Part shown: in pieces, positions 1 through 8,368 of the stretch | How the letters are laid out: each line of letters starts with the position of its first letter | How positions within the stretch are numbered: position 1 is the first letter of the stretch | Assembly: GCA_023424015.1 (NCBI GenBank) | Contig: JAFAEM010000002.1 | Location: forward strand, 1-64,000 | Length of the DNA stretch: 64,000 nucleotides | From: Bacteroidota bacterium | Lineage (GTDB): Bacteria > Bacteroidota > Bacteroidia > Chitinophagales > Chitinophagaceae | Direction of reading: 5' to 3' | Translations under genes and position numbers: made by a program | The notes under the pieces: model-generated | Database searches by the model: none | What the model was told of the DNA's origin: nothing | Seen by the model: the letters and a program-made list of their open reading frames with translations, nothing else

Positions 1-246
1 GATTACACTGGTTACACGGATTATGGCTGCCTTCGGCAGGAAGAGGGCCACGAATTACACGAATCACACGAATGGGGCCAGGGATTACACTGGTTACACG
101 GATTATGGCTGCCTTCGGCAGGAAGAGGGCCACGAATTACACGAATCACACGAATGGGTCCAGGGATTACACAGGTTACACGGATTTTGGCTGCCTTCGG
201 CAGGGGGAGAGCCACGAATAACACGAATCACACGAATGAGGCTAAA
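1..246. repeat. 82-bp tandem repeat, three copies
   Basis: Units start at positions 1, 83 and 165, each beginning GATTACACWGGTTACACGGA. The first two are nearly identical and the third is more diverged. Each unit holds a CTGCC-TTC-GGCAG hairpin followed by short ACACGAAT-like sub-repeats. The array probably continues upstream of the window. Open frames through it on both strands only reflect a period that avoids stops (82 is not a multiple of 3), and I do not call them genes. Confidence 0.9.
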
Positions 247-255
247 GATTAATGA

Positions 256-1290
256 TTATTTTTCAAGGGTGGAAAGCTTCCGGGCCTTGGTCTTTGTTTG
301 ATGTGGTTCTTTCAAAGCGTCTTTGATCACCACGGCAGCCTGCGCCAAAGCTGTTTTTACCGCAGGCACTTCTGCAAGCGGATTCAGCAATCCATAATCA
401 TGGATCAACCCGGCATATCGTGTCAGGGTTACTTTGACACCCGCTTCATTCAGTTTTCTTGCATAAGCCTCGCCCTCATCTCTTAGTACATCATTTTCGG
501 CGGTTTGAACCAGGGCTGGCGGCAATCCCCGGAGTTGTTCCAAACTGGCTTGTAGTGGGGAGGCATAAATTTCCCTGCGTGCGTTTCTGTCAGGTAGATA
601 GTTGTCCCAGAACCAGACCATCATATTTCTTGTAAGGAATCTTTCTTCACCCAGTTCTTTATAGGAGGTTGTTTCAAAATTGGCATCTGTAACAGGCCAA
701 AGTAAAACCTGCAACTTAATATCGGGGCCAGCTTTTTCCTTTGCCATCAATACCACCGCCGCAGTCATATTTCCGCCGACACTATTCCCCACGATAGCCA
801 GGTTTTTCCCATTTACACCTATCAGATCGCCATTTTCAGCCACCCATTTTGCGGTAGCATAGATCTGCCTGATGGCAACAGGATATTGCGCTTCGGGCGA
901 GGGTGTATAATCAGGAAATACTGCTACCGCACCACTCTGTACGACCAGGTCTCTCACCAGCCTTCTGTGCGTTGGGTAATCTCCCAGCACCCATCCTCCA
1001 CCATGTATGAAAATGAAAACGGGAGTACCCTGTTTTGCATTTATGGGCCTGGTGATATGAATTTTCACGCGCTCCATATCCAGGTCAATGAACCTTTCTT
1101 CCTCTTCTATGCCAGATGTATCAACAGCTACAGATCTTTGCGCGTCGGTTAACACCTGCCGTGCTTCACCGACACTGAGTTGTTCGATTGGATTACCCGA
1201 CGCTGAGTTAAGTGCTTTCAAAAATGAGCGCACTTCTTTGAATATCCTGGGGTCGTTTTCTGCTTTTTGGAAATTGTTAGTTTGTGACAT
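256..1290 (-). CDS. alpha/beta hydrolase (acetyl esterase / HSL family)
   Basis: A 344-residue serine hydrolase of the hormone-sensitive lipase or Aes type, expected to cleave short acyl esters. The oxyanion-hole motif HGGGW lies near residue 98. The nucleophile elbow GNSVGGN, near residue 169, replaces the usual GDSAGG. An Asp in the ENDVLRDEGE segment (about 267) and the His of LIHDYG (about 297) complete the triad. There is no signal peptide, so it is probably cytoplasmic. It is the last gene before the 82-bp repeats, and 57 bases separate its start from the stop of the small gene upstream. The natural substrate cannot be read from sequence. Confidence 0.9.
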   Translation of the reverse strand: MSQTNNFQKAENDPRIFKEVRSFLKALNSASGNPIEQLSVGEARQVLTDAQRSVAVDTSGIEEEERFIDLDMERVKIHITRPINAKQGTPVFIFIHGGGWVLGDYPTHRRLVRDLVVQSGAVAVFPDYTPSPEAQYPVAIRQIYATAKWVAENGDLIGVNGKNLAIVGNSVGGNMTAAVVLMAKEKAGPDIKLQVLLWPVTDANFETTSYKELGEERFLTRNMMVWFWDNYLPDRNARREIYASPLQASLEQLRGLPPALVQTAENDVLRDEGEAYARKLNEAGVKVTLTRYAGLIHDYGLLNPLAEVPAVKTALAQAAVVIKDALKEPHQTKTKARKLSTLEK

Positions 1291-1347
1291 AATTAAAGTT
1301 TTTATGTTTTTTAAGATTGTTGATTTTAATGTCCCGGGTTCATTTGT

Positions 1348-1686
1348 TTAGTGACTGCTACTATGTTCAGTCGTTAGTACAGAAGTTTCACATGAACAGG
1401 TTTGTCTTATGATTTTCGTGCTGATACCTTCAGCATAAGAATCCTGCGAATCCAATATGATGCCCTTGATCCCGCCTGATGAAGTAATCGCAATGAGCAC
1501 CGCATCCTCCACTTCGGACACATCACTCTTAAAGAAATACTCCTCGTCAACTCTAAACTGTTCCGGATCAAGCCGCATATCCAGGTCACCGCAATACAGG
1601 CAAAATTTGTCAACTGTAAAATCTGCGTCATAGCCTCTTTCGCGGAGATCGCAAAGGGCGCCTTCCAGTGTTTTATAGTTTTTCAT
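1348..1686 (-). CDS. small CxxC protein, family shared with the antiporter C-terminus
   Basis: A 112-residue protein of unknown function. It aligns along its length with the next gene upstream (1711-2037) and with the last 100 residues of the antiporter at 26262-28859. The shared pattern is a leading helix with LRERGYDADF, a FCLYC CxxC pair, then PEQFRVDEEYFF, an AVLIAI strand and GIILDSQDSYAEGIST. I recall such proteins in Bacteroidota being labelled phosphoribosylpyrophosphate synthetase, but no PRPP-synthetase motif is visible. The tail after residue 95 is Ser/His-rich and unique to this copy. It lies in a minus-strand run with the next two genes. Confidence 0.75.
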   Translation of the reverse strand: MKNYKTLEGALCDLRERGYDADFTVDKFCLYCGDLDMRLDPEQFRVDEEYFFKSDVSEVEDAVLIAITSSGGIKGIILDSQDSYAEGISTKIIRQTCSCETSVLTTEHSSSH

Positions 1687-1710
1687 TTTGATTTATTTAG
1701 TTGTTAATAG

Positions 1711-2037
1711 TTATAATACTACCGGATACTGCCACTGAAGTTTTTGCTCCATCTCATAACTTATGTTGTCTGAATAAACATTGCACGGGTCTATTAAGTA
1801 TCCCCGCCGTCCATCCATCAGGGATATTGCATAAATGATCCGTTCGGCGTCAGGGTTTGCCACATCTTCCAGGTAGTAAGTTTCTTCTATTGAGAACTCA
1901 TCTGGATACAGTGGTTCATTTGTGCCGGTTCTATAAATGCAGGTGGCATCTCTTCTGAATGAAAGCTGGAAACCCTGGTCTTTAAGCCCATCCAGTCTTT
2001 GCCTGATTGACGTTGAATGTTTGTCCTGGACTATCAT
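1711..2037 (-). CDS. small protein, same family as 1348-1686, second Cys lost
   Basis: A 108-residue paralogue of the flanking small gene. It has LRxxGxxxxF-like RLDGLKDQGFQLSF, then CIYR where relatives have CxxC (second Cys replaced by Arg), then DEFSIEETYYLED, IIYAIS and YLIDPCNVYSDNIS. I start it at the ATG at 2037, whose leader is A-rich and which falls 20 bases after the stop of the upstream gene. The in-frame ATG at 2064 would overlap that gene. Function is unknown. Loss of one Cys suggests either no metal/redox role or divergence of this copy. Confidence 0.7.
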   Translation of the reverse strand: MIVQDKHSTSIRQRLDGLKDQGFQLSFRRDATCIYRTGTNEPLYPDEFSIEETYYLEDVANPDAERIIYAISLMDGRRGYLIDPCNVYSDNISYEMEQKLQWQYPVVL

Positions 2038-2057
2038 CTCTTTAGTTTTTATGATTA

Positions 2058-2264
2058 TTACCAAAGGTCGCTGGCGTTTCCCGGCGCGATGCTTATTTCG
2101 GTATGCGTATCATTATACGGCAGGTCCTGCATCCTGATGGCGTCGTCGATAAATTCACCGCCATCGGTGATATGGTGTAGTGATTCCTGCACGGTTATTT
2201 CGACAGGTTCTGGTTGCAGATGTTTTTGTTTTTTTTCAAACAGATCAAATAGGAAAAATTTCAT
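2058..2264 (-). CDS. hypothetical small protein, 68 aa
   Basis: An ATG preceded by AACAAAGGTT opens a 68-residue frame starting MKFFLFDLFEKKQKH, with an acidic middle and a C-terminal NASDLW. It is the first gene of a minus-strand run with the two CxxC-family genes, 20 bases before the proposed start of the next one. I do not recognise the family. The leader, the spacing and the lack of a competing frame favour a real gene. Confidence 0.55.
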   Translation of the reverse strand: MKFFLFDLFEKKQKHLQPEPVEITVQESLHHITDGGEFIDDAIRMQDLPYNDTHTEISIAPGNASDLW

Positions 2265-2541
2265 AACCTTTGTTTTGATTGGTGATTCATGAGTATGTTA
2301 TGGCAAAACTTCCTCTCGCTCCACCGTGGGGAGCGTAAAACCTAAGTTTTCAAAAAAGAATTTGTGGAGTTCTGATCTGCTGCCTGCTGACTTGCCGTGT
2401 TGTTGACCGGTTTTCGTAAGGATTAGTACGCCGGCGTAGGGATATCCTGGTGCACGAACGGATGGAAAGTGCATTCCCGTTACAACCGCCTCGGCAAACT
2501 GTCACCCGTCATCTTCGTTTCAACAGGTGGCAGATCATTTG
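2265..2541. other. intergenic region with no recognised gene
   Basis: This 277-base stretch separates two minus-strand units. It should hold the promoter of the small-gene run on its left side. I see no open frame with a credible start, no tRNA and no strong hairpin. Confidence 0.5.
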
Positions 2542-3297
2542 TTAAGACTTTTGCAGTTGTGTATTCCACCATTTTTCAAAATTGTACTTTCCCAGTTCGG
2601 CCGGGCCGGCTGGAACAAGAGCGGCATTAGTTATCTCACCACCATAATAAACCGGCCTTCCGTTTGACACTACTTTGCGGGGATCTCCAGTATTCCGGAG
2701 AAAGCGTTCAATTATTTCATACATTTCAAAGCGCTCTGGCCCGGCTATCTCTACTTTGCCGTTGATGGGCCTGCCCAGGGCATACTGCACAACAAATGAG
2801 GCAACATCATTGGCGGCAATTGGCTGAAACTTTACATCAGAAAGATGTACTTCATTATCTGAAGTCGCTTCGTTTGCAATACCAGCCATGAATTCGAAGA
2901 ATTGTGTGCTCCGGACGATAGTATAGGGCACACCCGATTGGCGTACCAGGCTTTCCTGCGCCAGTTTCGCACGCATGTAGGGGATGTTTTGCATTATGTC
3001 AACGCCCACAATTGAAAGCGCCACATGATGCTTAACACCTGCCGTGATCTCTGCGCCTAACAGGTTGCGGCCTGCGGTTTGAAAAAACTCCATTACTGCT
3101 TTTTCTTCAAAAGAAGGAGAGTTGGCAAGGTCGATAACGATATCAGTGCCTTTTAATGCTTCAGCAAGTCCTTCCCCGGTTATAGTATTGACACCTGTGT
3201 TAGGCGAAGCGGCAATTACTTCATATCCCTTTTCACGAAGCTGGCTAACCACTTTGCTTCCGATGAGGCCGGTTCCTCCGATGACTACGATCTTCAT
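2542..3297 (-). CDS. NAD(P)-binding oxidoreductase (NmrA-like atypical SDR)
   Basis: A 251-residue Rossmann protein starting MKIVVIGGTGLIGSK, so the dinucleotide-binding GGTGLIG sits at residues 7-13. DIVIDLANSP and HHVALSIVGVD follow as the usual second and fourth strands. PYMRAKLAQE supplies the YxxxK pair, and TIVRSTQFFEF is typical of NmrA-like atypical short-chain dehydrogenases. I start at 3297, after an A-rich leader. An in-frame ATG 13 codons upstream would add a non-conserved tail in front of the first strand. The stretch upstream carries direct repeats that could be activator sites for the sigma-54 regulator next door. Substrate unknown. Confidence 0.85.
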   Translation of the reverse strand: MKIVVIGGTGLIGSKVVSQLREKGYEVIAASPNTGVNTITGEGLAEALKGTDIVIDLANSPSFEEKAVMEFFQTAGRNLLGAEITAGVKHHVALSIVGVDIMQNIPYMRAKLAQESLVRQSGVPYTIVRSTQFFEFMAGIANEATSDNEVHLSDVKFQPIAANDVASFVVQYALGRPINGKVEIAGPERFEMYEIIERFLRNTGDPRKVVSNGRPVYYGGEITNAALVPAGPAELGKYNFEKWWNTQLQKS

Positions 3298-3397
3298 AAT
3301 TTTAATTTTTTGATTGTTTGGTAGGATAAAGTCCAACCCGGTGCCAAAAAATTAAATTGTTGAATGCCAGCGGAGTGATTGAAATCGGGGCTATAGT

Positions 3398-3446
3398 TTT
3401 TCACGGTATTTAGTGAAAGCACGAAGCTTTTCACTTTATTTAGGGA
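3398..3446. promoter_or_regulatory. candidate activator (UAS) sites, two direct repeats
   Basis: Two 19-base direct repeats of the form TTTTCACNNTATTTAGNGA begin at 3398 and 3428, 30 bases apart (about three helical turns). The first is also a dyad, TTTCAC-N8-GTGAAA. They lie between the stop of a sigma-54 activator gene and the start of the oxidoreductase gene at 3297, about 100-150 bases upstream of that start. This is where enhancer sites for such activators usually sit. A weak -24/-12-like match (TGGCAC then GG, minus strand, about 3336-3350) follows. Assignment is inference. Confidence 0.45.
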
Positions 3447-3474
3447 GAAATAGTGGGGGGAGCGGTTTTAATGC

Positions 3475-6400
3475 TTAGGGTGTAAAATATTCTGCTTTCT
3501 GAATACCTAGTTTTTTCATTTTCGAGTGTAGTGTATTGCCGGGGATCTTTAAAACATCGGCAGCGCCTCCTGTCCCGGAAACCTTACCGGAACAGCGTTT
3601 CAGCGTTTCAATGATATGATGGCGTTCGACTTCTTCCAGTGAGCGGTTCGAGAGATAGGCCTCGCTGGATTTATCGATATTACTGTTCTCCGGTATGTAG
3701 ACATCATTCAATTCTCCATCAGTTGTCAACAGGATGCTTCGCTCTATCAAATGCTCTAGTTCCCTTACATTACCCGGCCATGTATAGCTACGGAGTTGCT
3801 GCAGTACTTTCGGCGAAACCTTTCGGATCTTACGCCCGGTATTTCTGCTGTATTTGGATACAAAAAAATGGGTAAGCGCTTCGATATCGTCGGTTCGATT
3901 ACGCAAAGGAGGAAGCTCAATAGGAAATACATTTAAACGGAAGTAGAGATCGGCACGGAAGCGGCCGGCTTTTACTTCCTCTTCCAGATTCCGATTGGTG
4001 GCGGCAATCAATCTTACATCTAATTTTATTATTTGTTTCCCGCCGAGTCTTTCCAGTTCGCGTTCCTGTATAACCCGCAGTAATTTTGACTGTGCCTCGA
4101 GCGGAAGCTCGCCTATTTCATCCAGGAACAATGTGCTGTTATTTGCCAGTTCAAACTTCCCGATCCTGCGATCAATAGCGCCTGTAAAAGCGCCTCTTTC
4201 GTGACCAAACAGTTCGCTCTCGATAAGGCTTGCCGGTAATGCCGCGCAGTTGACTTTTACCATTAATTTATCCCGGCGCGGCGATGAATTATGAATGGCC
4301 CTCGCAATAAGTTCTTTACCGGTGCCTGTTTCGCCAGTTATCAATACCGTAGTCGTAGACTCGGCCACCAATGACATCAGGCGGTATACTTTGTGCATTT
4401 CATCTGCGTTTCCGATGATGTCCGAAAAATAAATGGTCTTGATCTGTTCCTTGAGGTAGTCATTTTCAACTTCCAGTCTTTTTTTATAGGCCAGTAGTTT
4501 TTCGTTTGCTTGTATATTGTCGATTGCGATTGATATCTGTGCGCAAATACCATTGAGAAGCAAGCTGCTTAGCCTGTCGGCCAGCATCCATATCGTACCG
4601 ATGTTTTTATTTCCCATCCGAAGCGGCAAACCATACATATTCCTGAGACCCGCTGCCTTCCACAATTTTGCATAAGGGTTGCCGCTTTTCAGTTCTTCAT
4701 CCACGTTAAATACTACACCATCCTGGCTGGCAAGTACCTGGGCAGTATATTTTTCTGATACATCAATACGATCCGACGCCATTTTATCAAAGTCAACTTT
4801 TAAATTGGCCTTTTCAAACAATGACCTGTCAAACATAAAAGGAATAAGGTGTTTCCCATCTTCTTCAATCACCCTTATCATCACAAACTGGGTATTCATT
4901 GTTTTATTCAACACCGTAGAGATCGCGTCCTGCAGATCCTGTTTTGTTTTCACTCTTGTGATATCATGACTGAAACCTATGAGGAAGGTTTGTTCGGCCT
5001 GCTTTTTCGTGATTTGATCATTTGCTATGATATTGGCCATAGCGATGGATATCTGTGCACACATACCCTGCAATAAGGGAACATTGATTTCATCAATATC
5101 CAATAATAGCATTCCCAGGTTGGTATTCCCATTGCGAAGTCTCACAGCCACAAAATTTTCAAAACCCATCTTCTTCCAGTAATTCAGGTATTCGGCCTTA
5201 TTGCCCCGTTGCAGTTCCTTATCGGTGTTAAGGAGCAAGGGTATGGCACTGCCCATTACGCGATTTTGTATTCCATCATTAATTGGATATCTGGATCTGA
5301 CCATTAGGCTTATTAATTTTGGATCTGTTTCTCTTTCTCTAAGGTCAAAAATATAAGGGCTCATAGTGGTGCCATCTTCGTTTATCCTCCGTATAACAAA
5401 GCCTTTTCTCCGGTTGAGCTTATTTATTGCAATGCTGACCGCGTCAGCCAGTTCTTCCTTCGTTCTTACGGTTGCAATTCTATTACTAAAATCAAGCAGG
5501 AATGATTTTTCCTCCTCTCGTTGTGCAATTTCCACATTGGCCCTGATATTGGAAATAGCTACTGAGATCTGGGCACAAACTGCGTTTAGTAAATTAGTTT
5601 TTATAACCCCGGTCTTTTCGGGATTGATATGAAGAAATGCGCAGCCGATATTTCTCCCGGCAACGCGAAGTGCAGATCCTATTACTTTTTTCAGTCCTAT
5701 TTTCTTCCAAAATGGTACATATATAGGAATATTATCCTCTTCGGCGAGTTTGTTTACATCGAATACAATAGCTCCTTCGGAATTCGCCATCTTTTGAAAG
5801 ACAGCATCATGAATGGAATGACGGCTTCTTGTAACGCTATCAAAATCGGCATGGTTTGTTACATGTTGCCTCAGGTCCAGCATAAAAGGACTATAAGTTT
5901 CGTCATCATTGACCTGTAAAAAACCAAAATCATGTATAGAAAACAAATCTTTGATCTTGGTATTTACCATCTGTTGCAGATCGTCCTTGGTCCTTAGTTT
6001 TGCTATTTCAGAACTTAGAGAAAGCAATAAGGATTTTTCCGTTTCTCTTTCGGCGATCTCTTCATTTTTAAGAATATTTGATACAGCGCTGGACAGCTGT
6101 GGCGCAATACCTTTCATCAGGTCTCTGAATTCCTGGCTGAAACCACCCGGCTGATCGGTATAGGTGTGGATGAAACCCATGGGTTTCCCTTCCTTCATCA
6201 GTTTGGTCATCAAGATCTCTTTTACACCTTTTTCGTAATTCACCCGTAAAAAAGCCGGTCTTCCCGGGAGATCCATTACTTCTTCCAGCACAAAAGATAC
6301 AGGATCATCTGCTTTTAATACTGCCTGGATAAATGGTTCGTTCAGAGAGAAATTAGATTGTACCATTTCCGTATATCGTTCATGAGAACGGATGGGTGAG

Positions 6401-6684
6401 CCGGTATTGTCAAGCAGGAATGGGTAGTAAGTCTCTTTCTCATCATTGATAAGCGTCACAATGGAATGCGTGATATGAAACAACCCTTTGATCCGCTGTT
6501 TGAATATGATGATCAGGTCGTTCTTGTCACGAACCTTAGTAATATCATTGCTCAAAGCAAGCAGGATCTCGCTTTCCTTTTTATAATGCTCAACCTGTTC
6601 CTGGAGAAACAGAAAAGGGTTATCATCCCCGGCTTTTTGAGGTGTTTGGTTTTTTATCCGCGGCTTTGCCCCTGCATTTTTCAT
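3475..6684 (-). CDS. sigma-54-dependent transcriptional activator with four GAF domains
   Basis: A 1069-residue enhancer-binding protein. Four tandem GAF-like units begin near residues 30, 213, 390 and 565, each opening with a LLxLSxxIxxVRTKxDL-like helix and a later YxPFxxD strand. This suggests internal duplication. A coiled linker near 731 leads to the AAA+ domain (about 752-990) with Walker A GETGTGKE (about 783), the sigma-54 contact loop GAFTGA (about 831) and Walker B LFLDEIGE (about 855). A Fis-type HTH ends the protein. No receiver domain is present, so it probably senses small ligands or redox state through GAF. It may regulate the adjacent oxidoreductase gene. Confidence 0.93.
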   Translation of the reverse strand: MKNAGAKPRIKNQTPQKAGDDNPFLFLQEQVEHYKKESEILLALSNDITKVRDKNDLIIIFKQRIKGLFHITHSIVTLINDEKETYYPFLLDNTGSPIRSHERYTEMVQSNFSLNEPFIQAVLKADDPVSFVLEEVMDLPGRPAFLRVNYEKGVKEILMTKLMKEGKPMGFIHTYTDQPGGFSQEFRDLMKGIAPQLSSAVSNILKNEEIAERETEKSLLLSLSSEIAKLRTKDDLQQMVNTKIKDLFSIHDFGFLQVNDDETYSPFMLDLRQHVTNHADFDSVTRSRHSIHDAVFQKMANSEGAIVFDVNKLAEEDNIPIYVPFWKKIGLKKVIGSALRVAGRNIGCAFLHINPEKTGVIKTNLLNAVCAQISVAISNIRANVEIAQREEEKSFLLDFSNRIATVRTKEELADAVSIAINKLNRRKGFVIRRINEDGTTMSPYIFDLRERETDPKLISLMVRSRYPINDGIQNRVMGSAIPLLLNTDKELQRGNKAEYLNYWKKMGFENFVAVRLRNGNTNLGMLLLDIDEINVPLLQGMCAQISIAMANIIANDQITKKQAEQTFLIGFSHDITRVKTKQDLQDAISTVLNKTMNTQFVMIRVIEEDGKHLIPFMFDRSLFEKANLKVDFDKMASDRIDVSEKYTAQVLASQDGVVFNVDEELKSGNPYAKLWKAAGLRNMYGLPLRMGNKNIGTIWMLADRLSSLLLNGICAQISIAIDNIQANEKLLAYKKRLEVENDYLKEQIKTIYFSDIIGNADEMHKVYRLMSLVAESTTTVLITGETGTGKELIARAIHNSSPRRDKLMVKVNCAALPASLIESELFGHERGAFTGAIDRRIGKFELANNSTLFLDEIGELPLEAQSKLLRVIQERELERLGGKQIIKLDVRLIAATNRNLEEEVKAGRFRADLYFRLNVFPIELPPLRNRTDDIEALTHFFVSKYSRNTGRKIRKVSPKVLQQLRSYTWPGNVRELEHLIERSILLTTDGELNDVYIPENSNIDKSSEAYLSNRSLEEVERHHIIETLKRCSGKVSGTGGAADVLKIPGNTLHSKMKKLGIQKAEYFTP

Positions 6685-7015
6685 GAAGGCATAGTTTCAG
6701 TTAAGATGGAATTTAAAGGGGGTGGCTAACTATTCGGAGAATCGTGCCTTATAAAGTTAGGGCAAAATTGAAAAAAATATGAGGGGATTTTACTTTGGTT
6801 GATTTATGGGGGCTGTGAAAAGATTCATTAGTAATAAAATGGCTTTAGCAGTAACCCTTCAAAAAATCTGACTGATCTCAGAGAAAATGGGGGTCTATTG
6901 CATTATAAGAATCTTTCTTTTTAGAATCAGGCCGGAAGCCCGCACTTCAATGTTAAGTTTTTGTAACCCATATTAATTTTTTAAATACGGACGTAACTTT
7001 AGTAAAACTCAGTGT
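6685..7015. other. intergenic region between divergent genes
   Basis: 331 bases separate the divergent sigma-54 activator gene and the small membrane protein gene. The sequence is AT-rich and must hold both promoters. TAACTTTA near 6994 resembles the Bacteroidota -7 box, but no -33 element at the right distance is visible. Confidence 0.4.
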
Positions 7016-7186
7016 ATGAACTGGTCCGTTATTCTTGGGGTCGGTCTGGCAGCATTATTATTTATAGGGTTTTTAATATGGAAGAACCTGCGCGATAAAA
7101 AAGAACTTGAAGAAAAGTTAAATCAGGATTATCGCAAGTCAAAGGACGAGGAAGAAGAGTCCGGGATTGACGAAGAGCGTCTATGA
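7016..7186 (+). CDS. small single-pass membrane protein, 56 aa
   Basis: An ATG at 7016 opens a 56-residue frame: MNWSVILGVGLAALLFIGFL as a transmembrane segment, a basic stretch WKNLRDKKELEEK, then a strongly acidic tail KDEEEESGIDEERL. I recall similar short proteins (MNWSVI..., one helix, acidic tail) recurring in Bacteroidota, of unknown function. The domain layout and N-in hydrophobic start support a real gene. The next gene on the same strand is 3.4 kb away, so it is probably monocistronic. Confidence 0.75.
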   Translation: MNWSVILGVGLAALLFIGFLIWKNLRDKKELEEKLNQDYRKSKDEEEESGIDEERL

Positions 7187-7342
7187 CCTGTCTGCGATCA
7201 GTGAAGTTGCTTAGAATTTAGGGTCTGCGAATAATCATCCGAATATTGGCCATCGCTTTTTTTCCGCAGTTGTAAACTGTGAGACTTCTCCAGTAGGACA
7301 TCACAATATATATGATCCTTGTTGCCACATTTAAAGATATCT

Positions 7343-7714
7343 CTAGCGTCTGTTGAATGACTGCCTGGTCAGTTCAATGAATTTTTCAAACTGAAAAGGC
7401 TTGGCCAGATAAGCATCAGCGCCTGCTTCCTCAGCCCGCCTGACAATATCTTCACACGACGAAAAATAAATAACTGGAATATGCCGGGTTAGGGGATCAG
7501 TTTTAATCATTTTTGTAATATCTATTCCTGTACTATCCCCCATATAATGATCAACGAAAATAAGGTCGGGATTAAATTTCCGCGCTATTTCAACGGCATT
7601 GGTGGCTTGCGTTATTGTCATCAACTCATATCCGTGGCGTTCGAGTAGCCACTTACAAAGTAGAAGATGATCTTTGTCATCGTCAATCATTAATATTCGA
7701 CTGGATTGAGTCAT
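7343..7714 (-). CDS. receiver-only response regulator
   Basis: A 123-residue CheY-like receiver with no output domain. The acidic pocket DDD follows the first strand (ILMIDDDKDH), the phospho-acceptor Asp is in LIFVDHYMG (about 54), a Ser replaces Thr after the fourth strand (IYFSSCED), and the invariant Lys is in LAKPF. I start at the ATG at 7714. The nine codons upstream would need a GTG start. No kinase lies next to it, so its partner is elsewhere. Such proteins act by protein contact or in phosphorelays. Confidence 0.88.
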   Translation of the reverse strand: MTQSSRILMIDDDKDHLLLCKWLLERHGYELMTITQATNAVEIARKFNPDLIFVDHYMGDSTGIDITKMIKTDPLTRHIPVIYFSSCEDIVRRAEEAGADAYLAKPFQFEKFIELTRQSFNRR

Positions 7715-7741
7715 GGTGTCGGTTGCATTTCCTACTAGCAC

Positions 7742-8368
7742 AACGATTATGCCTTTTTACTGAATCTTTTACAGTGTTTTGATTTCGCTGTATATCAGGC
7801 AAAATCGTTTCTCTTAGCAAATTTCGCTTAATGTAGCGAGATAGAAGCATCACATCTGGGGAAATATGGCCACATGGGGGTAGGGACCATTTGTCAAATC
7901 TGACAAACTTTTATATTATGTTATCGATTCCCGATAATTTAACCGGTCAATTCATATAAATTTATATCGATGGTTCTTCCATCAAAATGGACATTAACGA
8001 TATTTCTTATTTCTTTGTCTTGTAATGTTTTCAAATAACATTGAAGTTGATTCATTTCTTTCAGTCCTCACGCTACAACTTTTAATGCCAATATTCATAG
8101 ATAGATACATGAATGACGTTCTTTGGATCTTGCTGTCAGAGTTGAGATCCCATTACTGATTTTTGAAGCATTATTTGTCCGGGGGAACCTGGAGTACTAT
8201 AATCCTCGGCGGGCACGGTGAGCACAGCGAAAGGCGTTTACGTGATAAAAAACGGCTACGCAGAACAGGACATGATGCTAATACTCCGCTGCTTGCTAAC
8301 GAGAATTTAATGTCCGGATCTTTAAGTTAGGTTATTTTTTTATTGAGCTGTATATATCAGATATCCGG
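7742..8368. other. 627-base intergenic region without a recognised gene
   Basis: No frame longer than about 40 codons with a credible start. It contains one perfect dyad (7890-7907, listed separately). The GC-richer stretch around 8200-8290 reads as an open but unrecognisable fragment and may be decayed coding sequence. Confidence 0.4.
7890..7907. promoter_or_regulatory. perfect 7-bp dyad, operator candidate
   Basis: TTTGTCA-AATC-TGACAAA is a perfect inverted repeat with a 4-base spacer, in AT-rich DNA about 180 bases upstream of the receiver gene start at 7714. There is no T-run on either side, so a terminator is unlikely. A dimeric regulator site is the simplest reading, with unknown partner. 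Confidence 0.4.

Noticed and set aside
21..301. Open frames on both strands at the left edge
   Set aside because: They run through the 82-bp tandem repeat and repeat its translation in shifted frames; no family or start signal supports them.
8198..8300. Possible decayed gene fragment in the spacer
   Set aside because: A short GC-richer open stretch with no recognisable protein similarity; too little to call a pseudogene.
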